Assembly: GCF_007990755.1 (NCBI RefSeq)
Contig: NZ_BJXA01000037.1
Location: forward strand, 1 to 64,000
DNA length: 64,000 nucleotides
Source: Nocardia ninae NBRC 108245
GTDB lineage: Bacteria > Actinomycetota > Actinomycetes > Mycobacteriales > Mycobacteriaceae
Direction of reading: 5' to 3'
In this document: in pieces, positions 43,429 through 52,739 of the stretch
Layout: the number at the start of each line of letters is the position of its first letter
How positions within the stretch are numbered: the first letter of the stretch is position 1
Position numbers and translations under genes: made by a program
The notes under the pieces: generated by a model
Databases searched by the model: none
Told to the model about the DNA's origin: nothing
What the model saw: the letters and a program-made list of their open reading frames with translations, nothing else

Positions 43429-45327
43429 TCACGGTGCCGGAGAGCCTAGATCGATACCGAGGTCCGCGGCAGTGTCGTAACCGCTGCGGGCCAGGCGCCG
43501 CAGTTGGTCGGGACGCATACCGAGGTGCAATGACGTCTCCAGCAGTGTCGCCAGCGGATGGTCCGGGTCGGCATCCAATGCGGCGTCCAGCGCGATGCCG
43601 GCGAGCGGTCCATCGCCGCGCACGTAGGCGCTGTACCCGAGCAGTGCTGCCGCTTCGGCTCGATCGCGGCCGGTCAAGGCGCGGGTCAGGGCCGCCCACA
43701 ACCCCTCGGCGGCGACGGCGTGATCGCCGACGGCCAAGGCGAACATGGTGTCGCGGACCGCTCGATCCCGCAGGGCCGCAGCGAGTTCCGCGATTTCGGG
43801 CACCATGAGCTGCCCACCGGATTCGGTGTTCGCGATCTGCCACAGCACATAGTCGAGCGCTTCCCTGCTGTAGGAGCTCGGATCACCGCGCCGCACCGCC
43901 CGCGCATACCGATCACGAGCCACGGCGACCGCGCTGTCCAACAGCGACGCCACCTGATCTTGCAGCTCGACATCCTCCACAACCATCGCCGTCAGTTCCG
44001 CTCGGGAGCCGCGCACGTGCTTGCCGTCGAGCACGTTCGACAGCGCGACCACCGAGGTCGCCGGATCCGGCAGCGCCCCACGCCGATCCGGGCCGAGCAA
44101 ACTCCACCAGCCTTCCTCCGCCTCGATCGCGCACACCGCCCACGCGCCGGCCAGCGCGATATCGTGCGCGGCGAGTCGCCGGTCCAGTGCGTCGATCAAC
44201 ACCTCGAATCGCCCGGTGCCGCAGTGCTCCCCGATCTCCGAACGGTGCTCCGTCGGTTCCACGGCCCTATCGTCGACCACCACCGCCAGCACCTCGGCCA
44301 CGTCATCGTGCGCGCAGATCTGCATCACACATTTCGCCACCATCCCGGCCCGCAGCCTGCGCCGCCCACCGTCCTGGTCCAGATCGAACCGCACCACCGC
44401 GTCGATGATCGCCCCACCACCGCGCCCCGGCGCCGACCGCAACACCAGCACAACCAGCGACCGCTCCGGCGGAAACCCGATCATCGCCGGCACCGCCGCG
44501 ATCAACTCCCCCGGCTCGTCCACGTGCACAGCACTATCCGGCACGTCCGCCTCGAACGGCGGCGCCTGATCGGCACACACCACCATCCGCCCGTGCTCAG
44601 CCGACTCGAACACATCCCCTTCGGTCAGCGCGCCGAACCCGGCATCCAGCGAATCGCCGATCCCCTCGGTCTCCGAATCGAACAGGGACGCACCGGTCTG
44701 ATCGATATCCGCAGCGAGCACTGCATCTTCCGCTCGTACAGGGTCACCCCGCCGCACCGCGTCGTCTGTCCGGTCGGGGTTTCCGCCGAGCACCGCCGCC
44801 CCGGCCAGGTCGATATCGGCGGGGAGCGTAGCGTCTTCCACCCGCGCAGCGCTTTCCAGCCATGCAGCGTCCGCCTGCATATCGGCTTCCGGGCGCACGT
44901 TGTCTTCAGGTCGCACAGTGGTGCCCGGCCGCACAGCGTCGCGGACTCGCTCGATGGCCTCACCCAGCACGGTTGCGACATCCGGATCGGTATCAGAGGT
45001 GAGCACGAGCCCGCCCAGTCGTACGTCGTCGGGCTGACCGCCGTCGTCGGAAGGACTGCTGCCAACGGAGTTCTCGCTACCGTCGAATCGCCCGTCACGG
45101 TCCGCCCGCGCCGTACCGTGGTCGTCCTTCTCACCTCCCGGCCGAAGAAACTGACACGATCGCATCGCCGCAGCGAGACTCACGGGTGCTCGGGAACTGG
45201 AGGTGCCGCGCAGCAGCGACGGACGCGCACAGAAGAGCTCATCGCCGGCAGGCCCGGTATCACCGTGCTCGGAATCGGCCTGTGCCGCAGCACGACCGGT
45301 GGGTCGGGGGTTCGAGGGAGTGGTCAT
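43429..45327 (-). CDS. DUF4192 protein with long repetitive acidic N-terminus
   Basis: About 632 residues. The DUF4192 domain occupies roughly residues 269-632 (EPGELIAAVPAMIGFPPERSLVVLVLR at its start; DYVLWQIANTESGG later). The first 268 residues are acidic and low-complexity and contain an internal repeat: EDATLPADIDLAGAAVL (about 164-180) and EDAVLAADIDQTGASLF (200-216). Ordinary DUF4192 proteins lack such an extension. Function unknown. The ATG at 45327 lacks a clear ribosome binding site, so the true start could be internal. Convergent with galE. Confidence 0.75.
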   Translation of the reverse strand: MTTPSNPRPTGRAAAQADSEHGDTGPAGDELFCARPSLLRGTSSSRAPVSLAAAMRSCQFLRPGGEKDDHGTARADRDGRFDGSENSVGSSPSDDGGQPDDVRLGGLVLTSDTDPDVATVLGEAIERVRDAVRPGTTVRPEDNVRPEADMQADAAWLESAARVEDATLPADIDLAGAAVLGGNPDRTDDAVRRGDPVRAEDAVLAADIDQTGASLFDSETEGIGDSLDAGFGALTEGDVFESAEHGRMVVCADQAPPFEADVPDSAVHVDEPGELIAAVPAMIGFPPERSLVVLVLRSAPGRGGGAIIDAVVRFDLDQDGGRRRLRAGMVAKCVMQICAHDDVAEVLAVVVDDRAVEPTEHRSEIGEHCGTGRFEVLIDALDRRLAAHDIALAGAWAVCAIEAEEGWWSLLGPDRRGALPDPATSVVALSNVLDGKHVRGSRAELTAMVVEDVELQDQVASLLDSAVAVARDRYARAVRRGDPSSYSREALDYVLWQIANTESGGQLMVPEIAELAAALRDRAVRDTMFALAVGDHAVAAEGLWAALTRALTGRDRAEAAALLGYSAYVRGDGPLAGIALDAALDADPDHPLATLLETSLHLGMRPDQLRRLARSGYDTAADLGIDLGSPAP

Positions 45328-45465
45328 GGCGTCGAGACTGCTCGCCATCCGCACCGAACCCGGCGCGTTCACCAGGCGATTCAGCCACCCTGGGGAATTC
45401 CCCCGCGCTGTGGACAACTCAGCCGCGACAGCCCGTCACCACCACTCGCCTGTCCGCGAGAACTG

Positions 45466-46185
45466 CTATCGTCCCGCGCCGGCTACCCGCCCCACCGCCG
45501 TCGTGAACAGCTCGTCCACCGCCGCCACATCCGGCTCGGCACCGGAAAAAGACATATACGTCACAGTGATTCGCACATCATCGACCTGCCCGACCGCCGT
45601 CCGCATCGTCTCGGTCAACCCGGCCCCGCCGACATCCGGTGTTACCGTTCGCCGCAACGCCAGCGCATCGTCCGCGTCGATCGACGGCGCAGGCACGAGC
45701 TCGGTGGTCACGGTCGTCAGCGCCCCACCCCGGCTGACCCGCACCGACGCACACTGTTTCAGCTGGCTGCGCAGCGCGGCGAGCGGCTGCTCGGTCCGCG
45801 TCAACTCCACCGTGAGGGTGGCTCGCGTGGCATCGTCGGTACCGACGGCGATTTCAGTCTTGTTCGCCCCGAACACCTGCTGCGGCGGCGTACATCCCTC
45901 CGGCTGCACCCGTGCACCCCGCCCGGCTCCGGTCAGATCCCCGGCCGCCTGCGCCGCCGCTTCGGGCGGCAGCACCACTGCCGGATACCTGGCCGGAAAC
46001 TGCGCCGGTTCGACCAGCAAAGTCGACAGCGCGGCACCCACCTGCCGCGTCACTTCCGTCTGCTCGACCGCGACCGGATGACCGGCCACCGTCGCCCCAC
46101 ACCCGGCGAGCAACCCCGCACACGCCGCAGCCATGGCGAAGCTCACCCCCCTGCGCGCCGAATCCGCCACAGTCACCCGACCCAC
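45466..46185 (-). CDS. putative secreted lipoprotein
   Basis: About 239 residues with a lipoprotein signal: basic start (VTVADSARRG), hydrophobic segment and lipobox LLAGC with Cys near residue 28. The mature part has VEPAQFPARYPAVVLPPEAA, CTPPQQVFGANKTEIAVGTDD and VRITVTYMSFSGAEPDVAAVD; the two conserved Cys (GCTPP and QCASV) could form a disulfide. It looks like the actinobacterial sensor-like lipoproteins annotated DUF5642 or DUF3558, but I cannot decide. GTG 46185 has GGGAG nine bases upstream; GTG 46176 is an alternative. Confidence 0.7.
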   Translation of the reverse strand: MGRVTVADSARRGVSFAMAAACAGLLAGCGATVAGHPVAVEQTEVTRQVGAALSTLLVEPAQFPARYPAVVLPPEAAAQAAGDLTGAGRGARVQPEGCTPPQQVFGANKTEIAVGTDDATRATLTVELTRTEQPLAALRSQLKQCASVRVSRGGALTTVTTELVPAPSIDADDALALRRTVTPDVGGAGLTETMRTAVGQVDDVRITVTYMSFSGAEPDVAAVDELFTTAVGRVAGAGR

Positions 46186-46423
46186 TGTGCCAAACTCCCG
46201 GTGCCCACCCGCCTCGCCACGCCGCCCCACCGGGAATGCGCGGGGCGCCGATGCTGTTGGCTCGTCGTATGGGTCGGTGTCCTGACCGTGCACGGTGACA
46301 GTCACCGGCATGGGGGACAATGGACATGGTCCCCGTCTCGGACGCCGCTCGTCTCGAACGACTCAGGTGTCGAACGCCCGAGCAGCAGCCGTGCCGGCGG
46401 ACCCGCGCAGGAAGGAGTACGCG

Positions 46424-47377
46424 ATGGACCACGAGTCGCGAATGTACGAACTGGAGTTCCCAGCTCCGCAGCTGTCGTCCGACGACGGCGCGGGTCCGGT
46501 CCTGGTGCACGGACTGGAAGGTTTCACCGATGCGGGGCATGCGGTGCGGCTGGCCACCACGCACCTGCGCGAGAGCCTCGAAAGCGAACTGGTCGCCTCG
46601 TTCGATGTGGACGAGCTGCTCGACTACCGCTCGCGGCGCCCGCTCATGACGTTCAAGACCGACCACTTCTCCGAGTACGCCGAGCCCGAGCTCAACCTCT
46701 GGGCCCTGCGTGACACGGCAGGCACCCCGTTCCTGCTGCTCGCGGGCATCGAACCGGACCTGCGCTGGGAGAAGTTCACCACCGCGGTCCGTCTGCTCGC
46801 CGAACAGCTCGGCGTCCGGCGCAGCATCGGCCTCAGCGCCATCCCGATGGCGATCCCGCACACCCGTCCGCTCGGCGTGACCGCACACTCCTCGGACCGC
46901 GATCTCATCCCCGAGCATCAGCGCTGGCCCGGTGAGTTGCAGGTGCCCGGCAGCGCGTCCTCGCTGCTGGAATACCGGATGTCCCAGCACGGTCACGAGT
47001 CGGTCGGCTTCTCCGTGCACGTGCCGCACTACCTCGCGCAGACCGCGTACCCGGAGGCCGCGCAGACCCTGCTGGAGAACGTCGCCGACAACGCGGGCCT
47101 CGACATCCCGCTCGCCGCACTCGGCGAGGCGGCGGCCAGGGTGCGCGAACAGGTCAACGAGCACATCGCCGGAAACTCCGAGGTGGAGACGGTCGTGCAC
47201 GCGCTGGAGCGCCAGTACGACAGCTTCGTCACCGCGCAGGAACGCCAGTCGAGCCTGCTCGTCGGTGACGGCGAACTGCCCAGCGGTGATGAACTCGGCG
47301 CCGAATTCGAGCGCTTCCTCGCCGAGCAAGGCGGCTACGAGGGCGAGGAAGGCCCGCCACCGGGCGAACAGCGGTAG
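46424..47377 (+). CDS. PAC2 family protein
   Basis: 317 residues, orthologue of Rv2714. PAC2 (proteasome assembly chaperone 2-like) fold: VLVHGLEGFTDAGHAVRLA at the N-terminus, PLMTFKTDHFSEY, LLLAGIEPDLRWEKFT and PHYLAQTAYPEAAQTLLENV. Structural work on the mycobacterial protein showed a homotrimer of unknown role. GAAGGAG lies seven bases before the ATG at 46424. Followed within 36 bases by a DUF3516 helicase, probably one operon. Confidence 0.9.
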   Translation: MDHESRMYELEFPAPQLSSDDGAGPVLVHGLEGFTDAGHAVRLATTHLRESLESELVASFDVDELLDYRSRRPLMTFKTDHFSEYAEPELNLWALRDTAGTPFLLLAGIEPDLRWEKFTTAVRLLAEQLGVRRSIGLSAIPMAIPHTRPLGVTAHSSDRDLIPEHQRWPGELQVPGSASSLLEYRMSQHGHESVGFSVHVPHYLAQTAYPEAAQTLLENVADNAGLDIPLAALGEAAARVREQVNEHIAGNSEVETVVHALERQYDSFVTAQERQSSLLVGDGELPSGDELGAEFERFLAEQGGYEGEEGPPPGEQR

Positions 47378-47412
47378 CAAGCCCGTATGCGGCAGCCCGT
47401 AGGGTGTTCGGA

Positions 47413-49911
47413 GTGGATCTGACCGAGCTGCTGGAGATACCGGGAACCGACGCCGACGCGCTGTACGAGTCCTTCGGGGCGTGGGCGGCCGAGCAGGGCA
47501 CCCCGCTGTATCCGGCGCAGGACGAGGCGCTGATGGAGTTGGCGTCGGGATCCAATGTCATCCTCGCGACGCCGACGGGTTCCGGGAAGTCCCTGGTCGC
47601 GGTCGGCGCCCACCTCATCGCGCTGGCCCAGGGCAGACGCACCTACTACACCGCGCCGATCAAAGCGCTGGTCAGCGAGAAATTCTTCGCCCTGTGCGAG
47701 GTTTTCGGCGCCGAACGCGTCGGCATGGTCACCGGCGACGCGGCGGTCAACGCCGACGCACCGATCATCTGCGCCACCGCGGAAATCCTCGCGAACCTCG
47801 CGCTGCGCGAGGGGTCGGCGGCCGATGTCGGCCAGGTCGTGATGGACGAATTCCACTTCTACGCCGACCCCGACCGCGGCTGGGCCTGGCAGGTCCCGCT
47901 GCTGGAACTCCCCCGTGCCCAGTTCCTGCTGATGTCCGCCACTCTCGGCGAGGTCGACTTTTTCGCCAAAGACATGGAACGCCGCACCGGCCGGCCGTCG
48001 GCGATCGTCGCGGGCACCGAACGTCCGGTGCCGCTGACCTTCTCGTACGCGCGCACCCCCATCACCGAGACCCTGGAAGAACTCGTCACCACCCACCAGG
48101 CCCCGGTCTACGTGGTGCATTTCACCCAGGCCGCCGCCCTCGAGCGGGCCCAGGCACTGACCAGCGTGAATTTCGCCACCCGCGCCGAAAAGGACGCGAT
48201 CGCCACGGCACTGGGCGAATTCCGCTTCGCCTCCGGCTTCGGCAAGACGCTGTCGCGGCTGATCCGCCACGGAATCGGCGTGCACCACGCCGGCATGCTG
48301 CCGAAATACCGCCGCCTGGTCGAACGACTGGCCCAAGAGGGTCTGCTGAAAGTGGTCTGCGGCACCGACACCCTCGGCGTCGGCATCAACGTCCCCATCC
48401 GCACCGTGCTGCTCACCGGCCTGACCAAGTACGACGGCGTGCGCACGCGCAGGCTGAAAGCCCGTGAGTTCCACCAGATCTCGGGACGGGCGGGCCGCGC
48501 GGGGTACGACACCATGGGCACGGTCGTCGTGCAAGCACCGGAGCACGAAGTGGAGAACACCCGCCTGCTCGCGAAGGCGGGCGACGACCCGAAGAAGCAG
48601 CGAAAGGTGGTGCGGCGCAAGCCACCCGAGGGTTTCGTCTCGTGGAGCGAGGAGACCTTCGACCGTCTCGTCACCGCCCAGCCGGAGCCGATGGTCTCCC
48701 GCTTCAACGTGACGAACTCCATGCTGCTCAACGTGATTGCCCGTCCGGGCAACTGCTTCGACGCCATGCGCCACCTGCTCGAGGACAACCACGAGCCGCG
48801 CCCCGCCCAGCGCAGACACATCCTGCGCGCCATCCGCCTCTACCGCGCGCTGCGCGACGCCGGGGTGGTCCAGCAGCTCGACGAGCCCGACGCGCAGGGC
48901 CGCCGCGCCCGCCTCACCGTCGACCTGCAGCGCGACTTCGCCCTCGACCAGCCGCTGTCGCCGTTCGCGCTGGCCGCCTTCGAGCTCCTCGACAAAGACG
49001 CGCCCGGCTATACCCTCGATGTGGTGTCCCTCATCGAATCGACCCTCGAGGATCCGCGCCAGCTGCTGATGGCTCAGCAGCACAAGGCGCGCGGCGTGGC
49101 GATCAATGAGATGAAGGCCGACGGCATCGAGTACGACGAGCGGATGGAGCTGCTCGAAGAGGTCACCTGGCCCAAACCGCTCGCAGAGCTGATCGAGCCC
49201 GCCTTCGAGACCTACCGCGCCGGGCATCCGTGGGTGTCGGAGTTCGCGCCGTCACCCAAGTCGGTGGTGCGCGACATGATCGAACGGTCGATGACCTTCG
49301 CCGAACTGATCTCGCACTACGAACTGGCCCGCTCCGAGGGCGTGGTGCTGCGCTATCTCGCGGACGCTTACCGCGCGCTGCGCCGCACCGTGCCGGACGC
49401 CGCGCGCACCGAGGAACTCGACGACATCACCGAGTGGCTCGGCGAACTGGTCCGCCAGGTCGACTCCAGCCTGCTCGACGAGTGGGAGCAGCTCACCAAC
49501 CCCGGCGCGGAGATCGACGCCGACCAGCTCGCCTTCGGCGCCGAGACGGTGCGCCCGATCTCCGCCAACGAGCGCGCGTTCCGGGTGATGATCCGCAACG
49601 CCATGTTCCGCCGGGTCGAGCTGGCCGCGCTGCGCCGCTGGGACGCGCTGGCCGAGATGGGCATCGGACCGGATTGGGAGACCGAACTGGCCCCCTACTT
49701 CGCCGAGTACGAAAGCATCGGCATCGGTCAGGACGCTCGCGGACCGCAACTGTTCCAGATCGAACGAAGACCCGGTTTCTGGCAGGTGCGCCAGGTCCTC
49801 GACGACCCGGCGGGCGACCATGGCTGGTCGATCGTCGGTGTGGTGGACCTGGCCGAGTCCGATGCCGCCGGTGAGGTCGTCTTCGACGAAATCACGGTGT
49901 CCGCAGGCTGA
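47413..49911 (+). CDS. Ski2-like DEAD/DEAH helicase with DUF3516 domain
   Basis: 832 residues. SF2 core: Walker A ATPTGSGKS, PIKALVSEKF (Ia), MDEFH (motif II, VVMDEFHFYADP), LLMSATLG (III), GIGVHHAGMLPKYR and HQISGRAGRAGYDTMG (VI). The C-terminal half (about 420-832) is the DUF3516 helical extension specific to actinobacteria. Likely an RNA or DNA helicase; target unknown. GTG at 47413 (VDLTELLEIPG) is taken; a GTG at 47404 would add three residues. Confidence 0.9.
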   Translation: MDLTELLEIPGTDADALYESFGAWAAEQGTPLYPAQDEALMELASGSNVILATPTGSGKSLVAVGAHLIALAQGRRTYYTAPIKALVSEKFFALCEVFGAERVGMVTGDAAVNADAPIICATAEILANLALREGSAADVGQVVMDEFHFYADPDRGWAWQVPLLELPRAQFLLMSATLGEVDFFAKDMERRTGRPSAIVAGTERPVPLTFSYARTPITETLEELVTTHQAPVYVVHFTQAAALERAQALTSVNFATRAEKDAIATALGEFRFASGFGKTLSRLIRHGIGVHHAGMLPKYRRLVERLAQEGLLKVVCGTDTLGVGINVPIRTVLLTGLTKYDGVRTRRLKAREFHQISGRAGRAGYDTMGTVVVQAPEHEVENTRLLAKAGDDPKKQRKVVRRKPPEGFVSWSEETFDRLVTAQPEPMVSRFNVTNSMLLNVIARPGNCFDAMRHLLEDNHEPRPAQRRHILRAIRLYRALRDAGVVQQLDEPDAQGRRARLTVDLQRDFALDQPLSPFALAAFELLDKDAPGYTLDVVSLIESTLEDPRQLLMAQQHKARGVAINEMKADGIEYDERMELLEEVTWPKPLAELIEPAFETYRAGHPWVSEFAPSPKSVVRDMIERSMTFAELISHYELARSEGVVLRYLADAYRALRRTVPDAARTEELDDITEWLGELVRQVDSSLLDEWEQLTNPGAEIDADQLAFGAETVRPISANERAFRVMIRNAMFRRVELAALRRWDALAEMGIGPDWETELAPYFAEYESIGIGQDARGPQLFQIERRPGFWQVRQVLDDPAGDHGWSIVGVVDLAESDAAGEVVFDEITVSAG

Positions 49912-50083
49912 CCAAGCACCGCCGCCGCACCCCGAAATCTACAGAATCCATACAGGTCACCGCCCTCTCAGCGCCCGTATTCTGGTGCCGTCCGGGGGTG
50001 CTACCGACGCGAGGTTTGACGGATTCGTTTCTGGGTAGGGGCCGCTGATACTCTCTCCGCTGCTGCCAAGCGAAAGATCAACT

Positions 50084-51184
50084 ATGCCCGAATCACCGTT
50101 CCTTGTCATCTATCCCGAGCGAGTGCGCGAGAACTACAGCGCACTCCATGCCGTCATGCCCGCGGCAAGGATTCGCTTCGCGGTCAAGGCAAGCCCGGTG
50201 CCGGAGATTATTCGAGCACTCGACGAGGAAGGCGCCGAGTTCGATGTCGCCAGCATCGGCGAGATCGAGTTGTGCCTCGCGCTCGGTGTCGAACCGGACA
50301 CACTCTGCTACGGCAACCCGATCAAGAAGGCCGCCGACATCGCCCGCGCCTACGCGTTGGGGGTGCGCCGGTACGCCTTCGACACCGAGGACGATCTGCT
50401 GCGCATCGTCGAGCACGCGCCGGGCTCGGAGGTCGAATGCCGCTTCCTGGCTTCGGCGCCGGAGTCGCGCACGCCGTTCGGCGCCAAGTTCGGCTGCACG
50501 CCGGGCGAGGCGTTCCGGCTGCTGGTGCGGGCGCGCGATCTGGGGTTGATCGTCGGCGGGCCGTACTTCCACGTCGGGTCCCAGCAGCTCGATCCGGACG
50601 CGTGGCGGATCGGCGTCGAGCAGGCGGGCCGGATCGTGGAAGCGTTGGCCGACAAGGACATTCACGTCCGATCCGTGAATATCGGTGGCGGACTGCCGAT
50701 CGCGTACGCCGACCCGGCGCCCGCGTTGCCCGAGATCGCGGCGGTGGTCGACGCCGCCGTGACCGAATTCCTGCCCGAGACCGCCGCATTGGTGGTCGAA
50801 CCCGGCCGCGCACTGGTCGGTTCGGCGGGCATCATCCATGCCGAAGTCGTGGGCGTGCGCGTCGCGCCGGACGGCCGACGCTGGGTGTATCTCGACATCG
50901 GCCGCTACAACGGCATGGCCGAGACAGAGAACGAGTACATCGCCTATCGGTTCCGCACGGACCGGGACGGTGACCCCGTCGACGAGGCGGTGGTGGCCGG
51001 TCCGACCTGCGACGGAGACGATGTACTGTATCAACGCACGCGAGTCCTCCTACCGACCACGTTGCGAGCCGGTGATCGCATTCAGATCCTCGACACCGGC
51101 GCCTATACCGCGAGCTATTCGTCGGTGTCCTTCAATGGTTTTCCGCCCTTGACCGTTCATGTCTCGGGCGCTGAGCGAGAGTGA
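50084..51184 (+). CDS. PLP-dependent ornithine/lysine-type decarboxylase (fold III)
   Basis: 366-residue alanine-racemase-fold decarboxylase of the eukaryotic ornithine decarboxylase type, which would make putrescine (or cadaverine). The Schiff-base Lys is in FAVKASP (Lys35); the PLP phosphate loop and HVGSQ follow; CDGDDVL near residue 306 carries the active-site Cys-Asp of ODC, and GAYTASYSSVSFNG is the C-terminal signature. The next gene encodes a SpeD-SpeE fusion seven bases downstream, so ornithine is the likely substrate. Confidence 0.9.
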   Translation: MPESPFLVIYPERVRENYSALHAVMPAARIRFAVKASPVPEIIRALDEEGAEFDVASIGEIELCLALGVEPDTLCYGNPIKKAADIARAYALGVRRYAFDTEDDLLRIVEHAPGSEVECRFLASAPESRTPFGAKFGCTPGEAFRLLVRARDLGLIVGGPYFHVGSQQLDPDAWRIGVEQAGRIVEALADKDIHVRSVNIGGGLPIAYADPAPALPEIAAVVDAAVTEFLPETAALVVEPGRALVGSAGIIHAEVVGVRVAPDGRRWVYLDIGRYNGMAETENEYIAYRFRTDRDGDPVDEAVVAGPTCDGDDVLYQRTRVLLPTTLRAGDRIQILDTGAYTASYSSVSFNGFPPLTVHVSGAERE

Positions 51185-51191
51185 GTTTGCC

Positions 51192-52394
51192 ATGACGGCG
51201 GATTTCACCGGCTGGCATGTGCTGGCCGAGTTCGGTGGTGTCGACGCGACCCTCTGCGACGACCTCGAACGCCTCGAATCGGCGTTGCGTGAGTCTTTGA
51301 TCGCGGCGGGCGTCACCATCTGCGATGTCGTACACAAGAAGTTCGATCCGCAGGGGGTGACTGTCCTCGCGCTGTTGTCGGAGTCTCACGCCTCGATTCA
51401 CACCTATCCAGAGTCCGGCGACATCTTTGTCGACGTCTTCACCTGCGGCAGTATCGGCGCCGGCGCGTCGAAGGCCGTCGAACTGTTGCGAGACAAGTTG
51501 TCTCCCAAGGATGTTCGCATGCAGGTCATCCGCCGCGGGCACGGCTCGCAGCGGATCGAGGAACCGGTGGGCGCGGGCCTGACCCGCATCTGGGATCTGC
51601 ACGAAGTGATCGTGGACACCCGTACTCCGTTCCAGCACATGGTGATCGCGCGCACCGAGCAGGGCATCAGCCTGTTCTCCGACGACGATCGCCAGTCCAC
51701 CGAGTTCTCCCAGCTGACCTACCACGAGGCGATGATGGTTCCGGCCTTCGCGCTCGCCGCGAAGCTGGACAAGGTGCTCATCATCGGTTCCGGTGAGGGT
51801 GTGGCCAGTCAGATGTCGGTCGCCGCGGGCGCGACGCTGGTCGACCACGTCGACATCGATCAGCTCGAGGTCGAGCTGTGCGCCGAGCACCTGCCCTACG
51901 GCTACACCAGCGCCGACCTGGCCGCCGCCGTCAAGGGCGAAGGCCCGATCAAGGTGCACTACGCCGACGGCTGGGACTTCCTCGCCAAGGCCGCCGAGGC
52001 CGGGACGCGCTACGACGTCATCGTGATCGACCTGCCCGACGAGCGGGTCGAGGACGCGCAGCACAACCGCCTCTACGAGGCGGAGTTCCTGTCCCGATGT
52101 CGGGCCCTGCTCGCTCCCGGCGGCGTGCTGAGCGCGCAGGCCGGTTGCGCGACCATGTGGCGCAACGAGACATTGAAGCGGTCCTGGAATCGGTTCCACG
52201 AACAGTTCGGCACCGTCGTGCAGTACGGCAGCGACGAGCACGAGTGGACCTTCCTGTTCGGCACGAACGAGCAGCTGGCCGACCCGGTGCAGACTATGAC
52301 CGACCGTCTGCCCACCCTGCCCTACCGGCCCGAAACCGTCGACGCGCGAGCACTCGTGCGCGGCGCGATCGAACCCCACGCCCTGCGCGTGTAG
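51192..52394 (+). CDS. fused S-adenosylmethionine decarboxylase and spermidine synthase
   Basis: 400 residues combining two enzymes of spermidine synthesis. Residues 1-120 are a class 1b SpeD: the autoprocessing site is ESHASIHTYPE, where Ser65 would become the pyruvoyl group, with His70 and Cys85 (DVFTCG) at the processing and catalytic positions. Residues about 130-400 are SpeE-like: aminopropyl-acceptor and decarboxylated-AdoMet site in IIGSGEGVASQMS, VDHVDIDQLEVEL and VIDLPDERVED. With the decarboxylase before it, the pair supplies the whole route from ornithine to spermidine. ATG 51192 chosen; ATG 51159 would overlap the upstream gene. Confidence 0.9.
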   Translation: MTADFTGWHVLAEFGGVDATLCDDLERLESALRESLIAAGVTICDVVHKKFDPQGVTVLALLSESHASIHTYPESGDIFVDVFTCGSIGAGASKAVELLRDKLSPKDVRMQVIRRGHGSQRIEEPVGAGLTRIWDLHEVIVDTRTPFQHMVIARTEQGISLFSDDDRQSTEFSQLTYHEAMMVPAFALAAKLDKVLIIGSGEGVASQMSVAAGATLVDHVDIDQLEVELCAEHLPYGYTSADLAAAVKGEGPIKVHYADGWDFLAKAAEAGTRYDVIVIDLPDERVEDAQHNRLYEAEFLSRCRALLAPGGVLSAQAGCATMWRNETLKRSWNRFHEQFGTVVQYGSDEHEWTFLFGTNEQLADPVQTMTDRLPTLPYRPETVDARALVRGAIEPHALRV

Positions 52395-52401
52395 TACACC
52401 C

Positions 52402-52446
52402 CGAAACGCACCGGGCCCCAGTTCCACTGGGACCCGGTGCGTTTCG
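52402..52446. terminator. bidirectional terminator
   Basis: CGAAACGCACCGGG (52402-52415) and CCCGGTGCGTTTCG (52433-52446) pair perfectly, with an inner CCCAGT/ACTGGG stem. It separates the polyamine operon from the convergent tautomerase gene. Confidence 0.75.
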
Positions 52447-52538
52447 ACGTGACGTACGTTGCATGCTTTTGACGCAGGTTGCTGCGTGCGTCACGAGCAC
52501 CTTTCATGCGTCAAGTCGCCTGGGCTTCGATGTTGTGG

Positions 52539-52739
52539 TCAGGAACGGTTGCGGTATTCCTCGACGTTCAGGCCGCCTACGCCCCAGTTGGCGAGGTCGA
52601 CCTCATCGATGACCACAAATGTCGTTGCCGGGTCCTTGTCGAGGACGGTGTGGAGTAGCTCGGTGATGCCTTTGATCAAGAGCGCCTTCTGCTCTCGGGT
52701 CACGCCTTCGTCGGTGACCTTGATATTCACGTAGGGCAT
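52539..52739 (-). CDS. 4-oxalocrotonate tautomerase family protein
   Basis: 66-residue tautomerase-fold protein. After Met removal the N-terminus is Pro (PYVNIKVTDEGV), the catalytic general base of the family; EQKALLIKGITELL and VVIDEVDLANWGVGG follow, the latter including the conserved Trp-Gly region. Substrate unknown. It is the third gene of a TetR-SDR-tautomerase operon; its ATG overlaps the SDR stop codon (TGATG). Confidence 0.88.
   Translation of the reverse strand: MPYVNIKVTDEGVTREQKALLIKGITELLHTVLDKDPATTFVVIDEVDLANWGVGGLNVEEYRNRS

Noticed and set aside
43558-46713. 1051-codon plus-strand frame over DUF4192 and the lipoprotein gene
   Set aside because: It is antisense to two recognisable genes and has no domain; long open frames are common in this base composition.
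47335-49227. 630-codon minus-strand frame opposite the DUF3516 helicase
   Set aside because: Gly/Arg/Asp/His-rich shadow translation with no motifs; the plus strand carries all helicase motifs.
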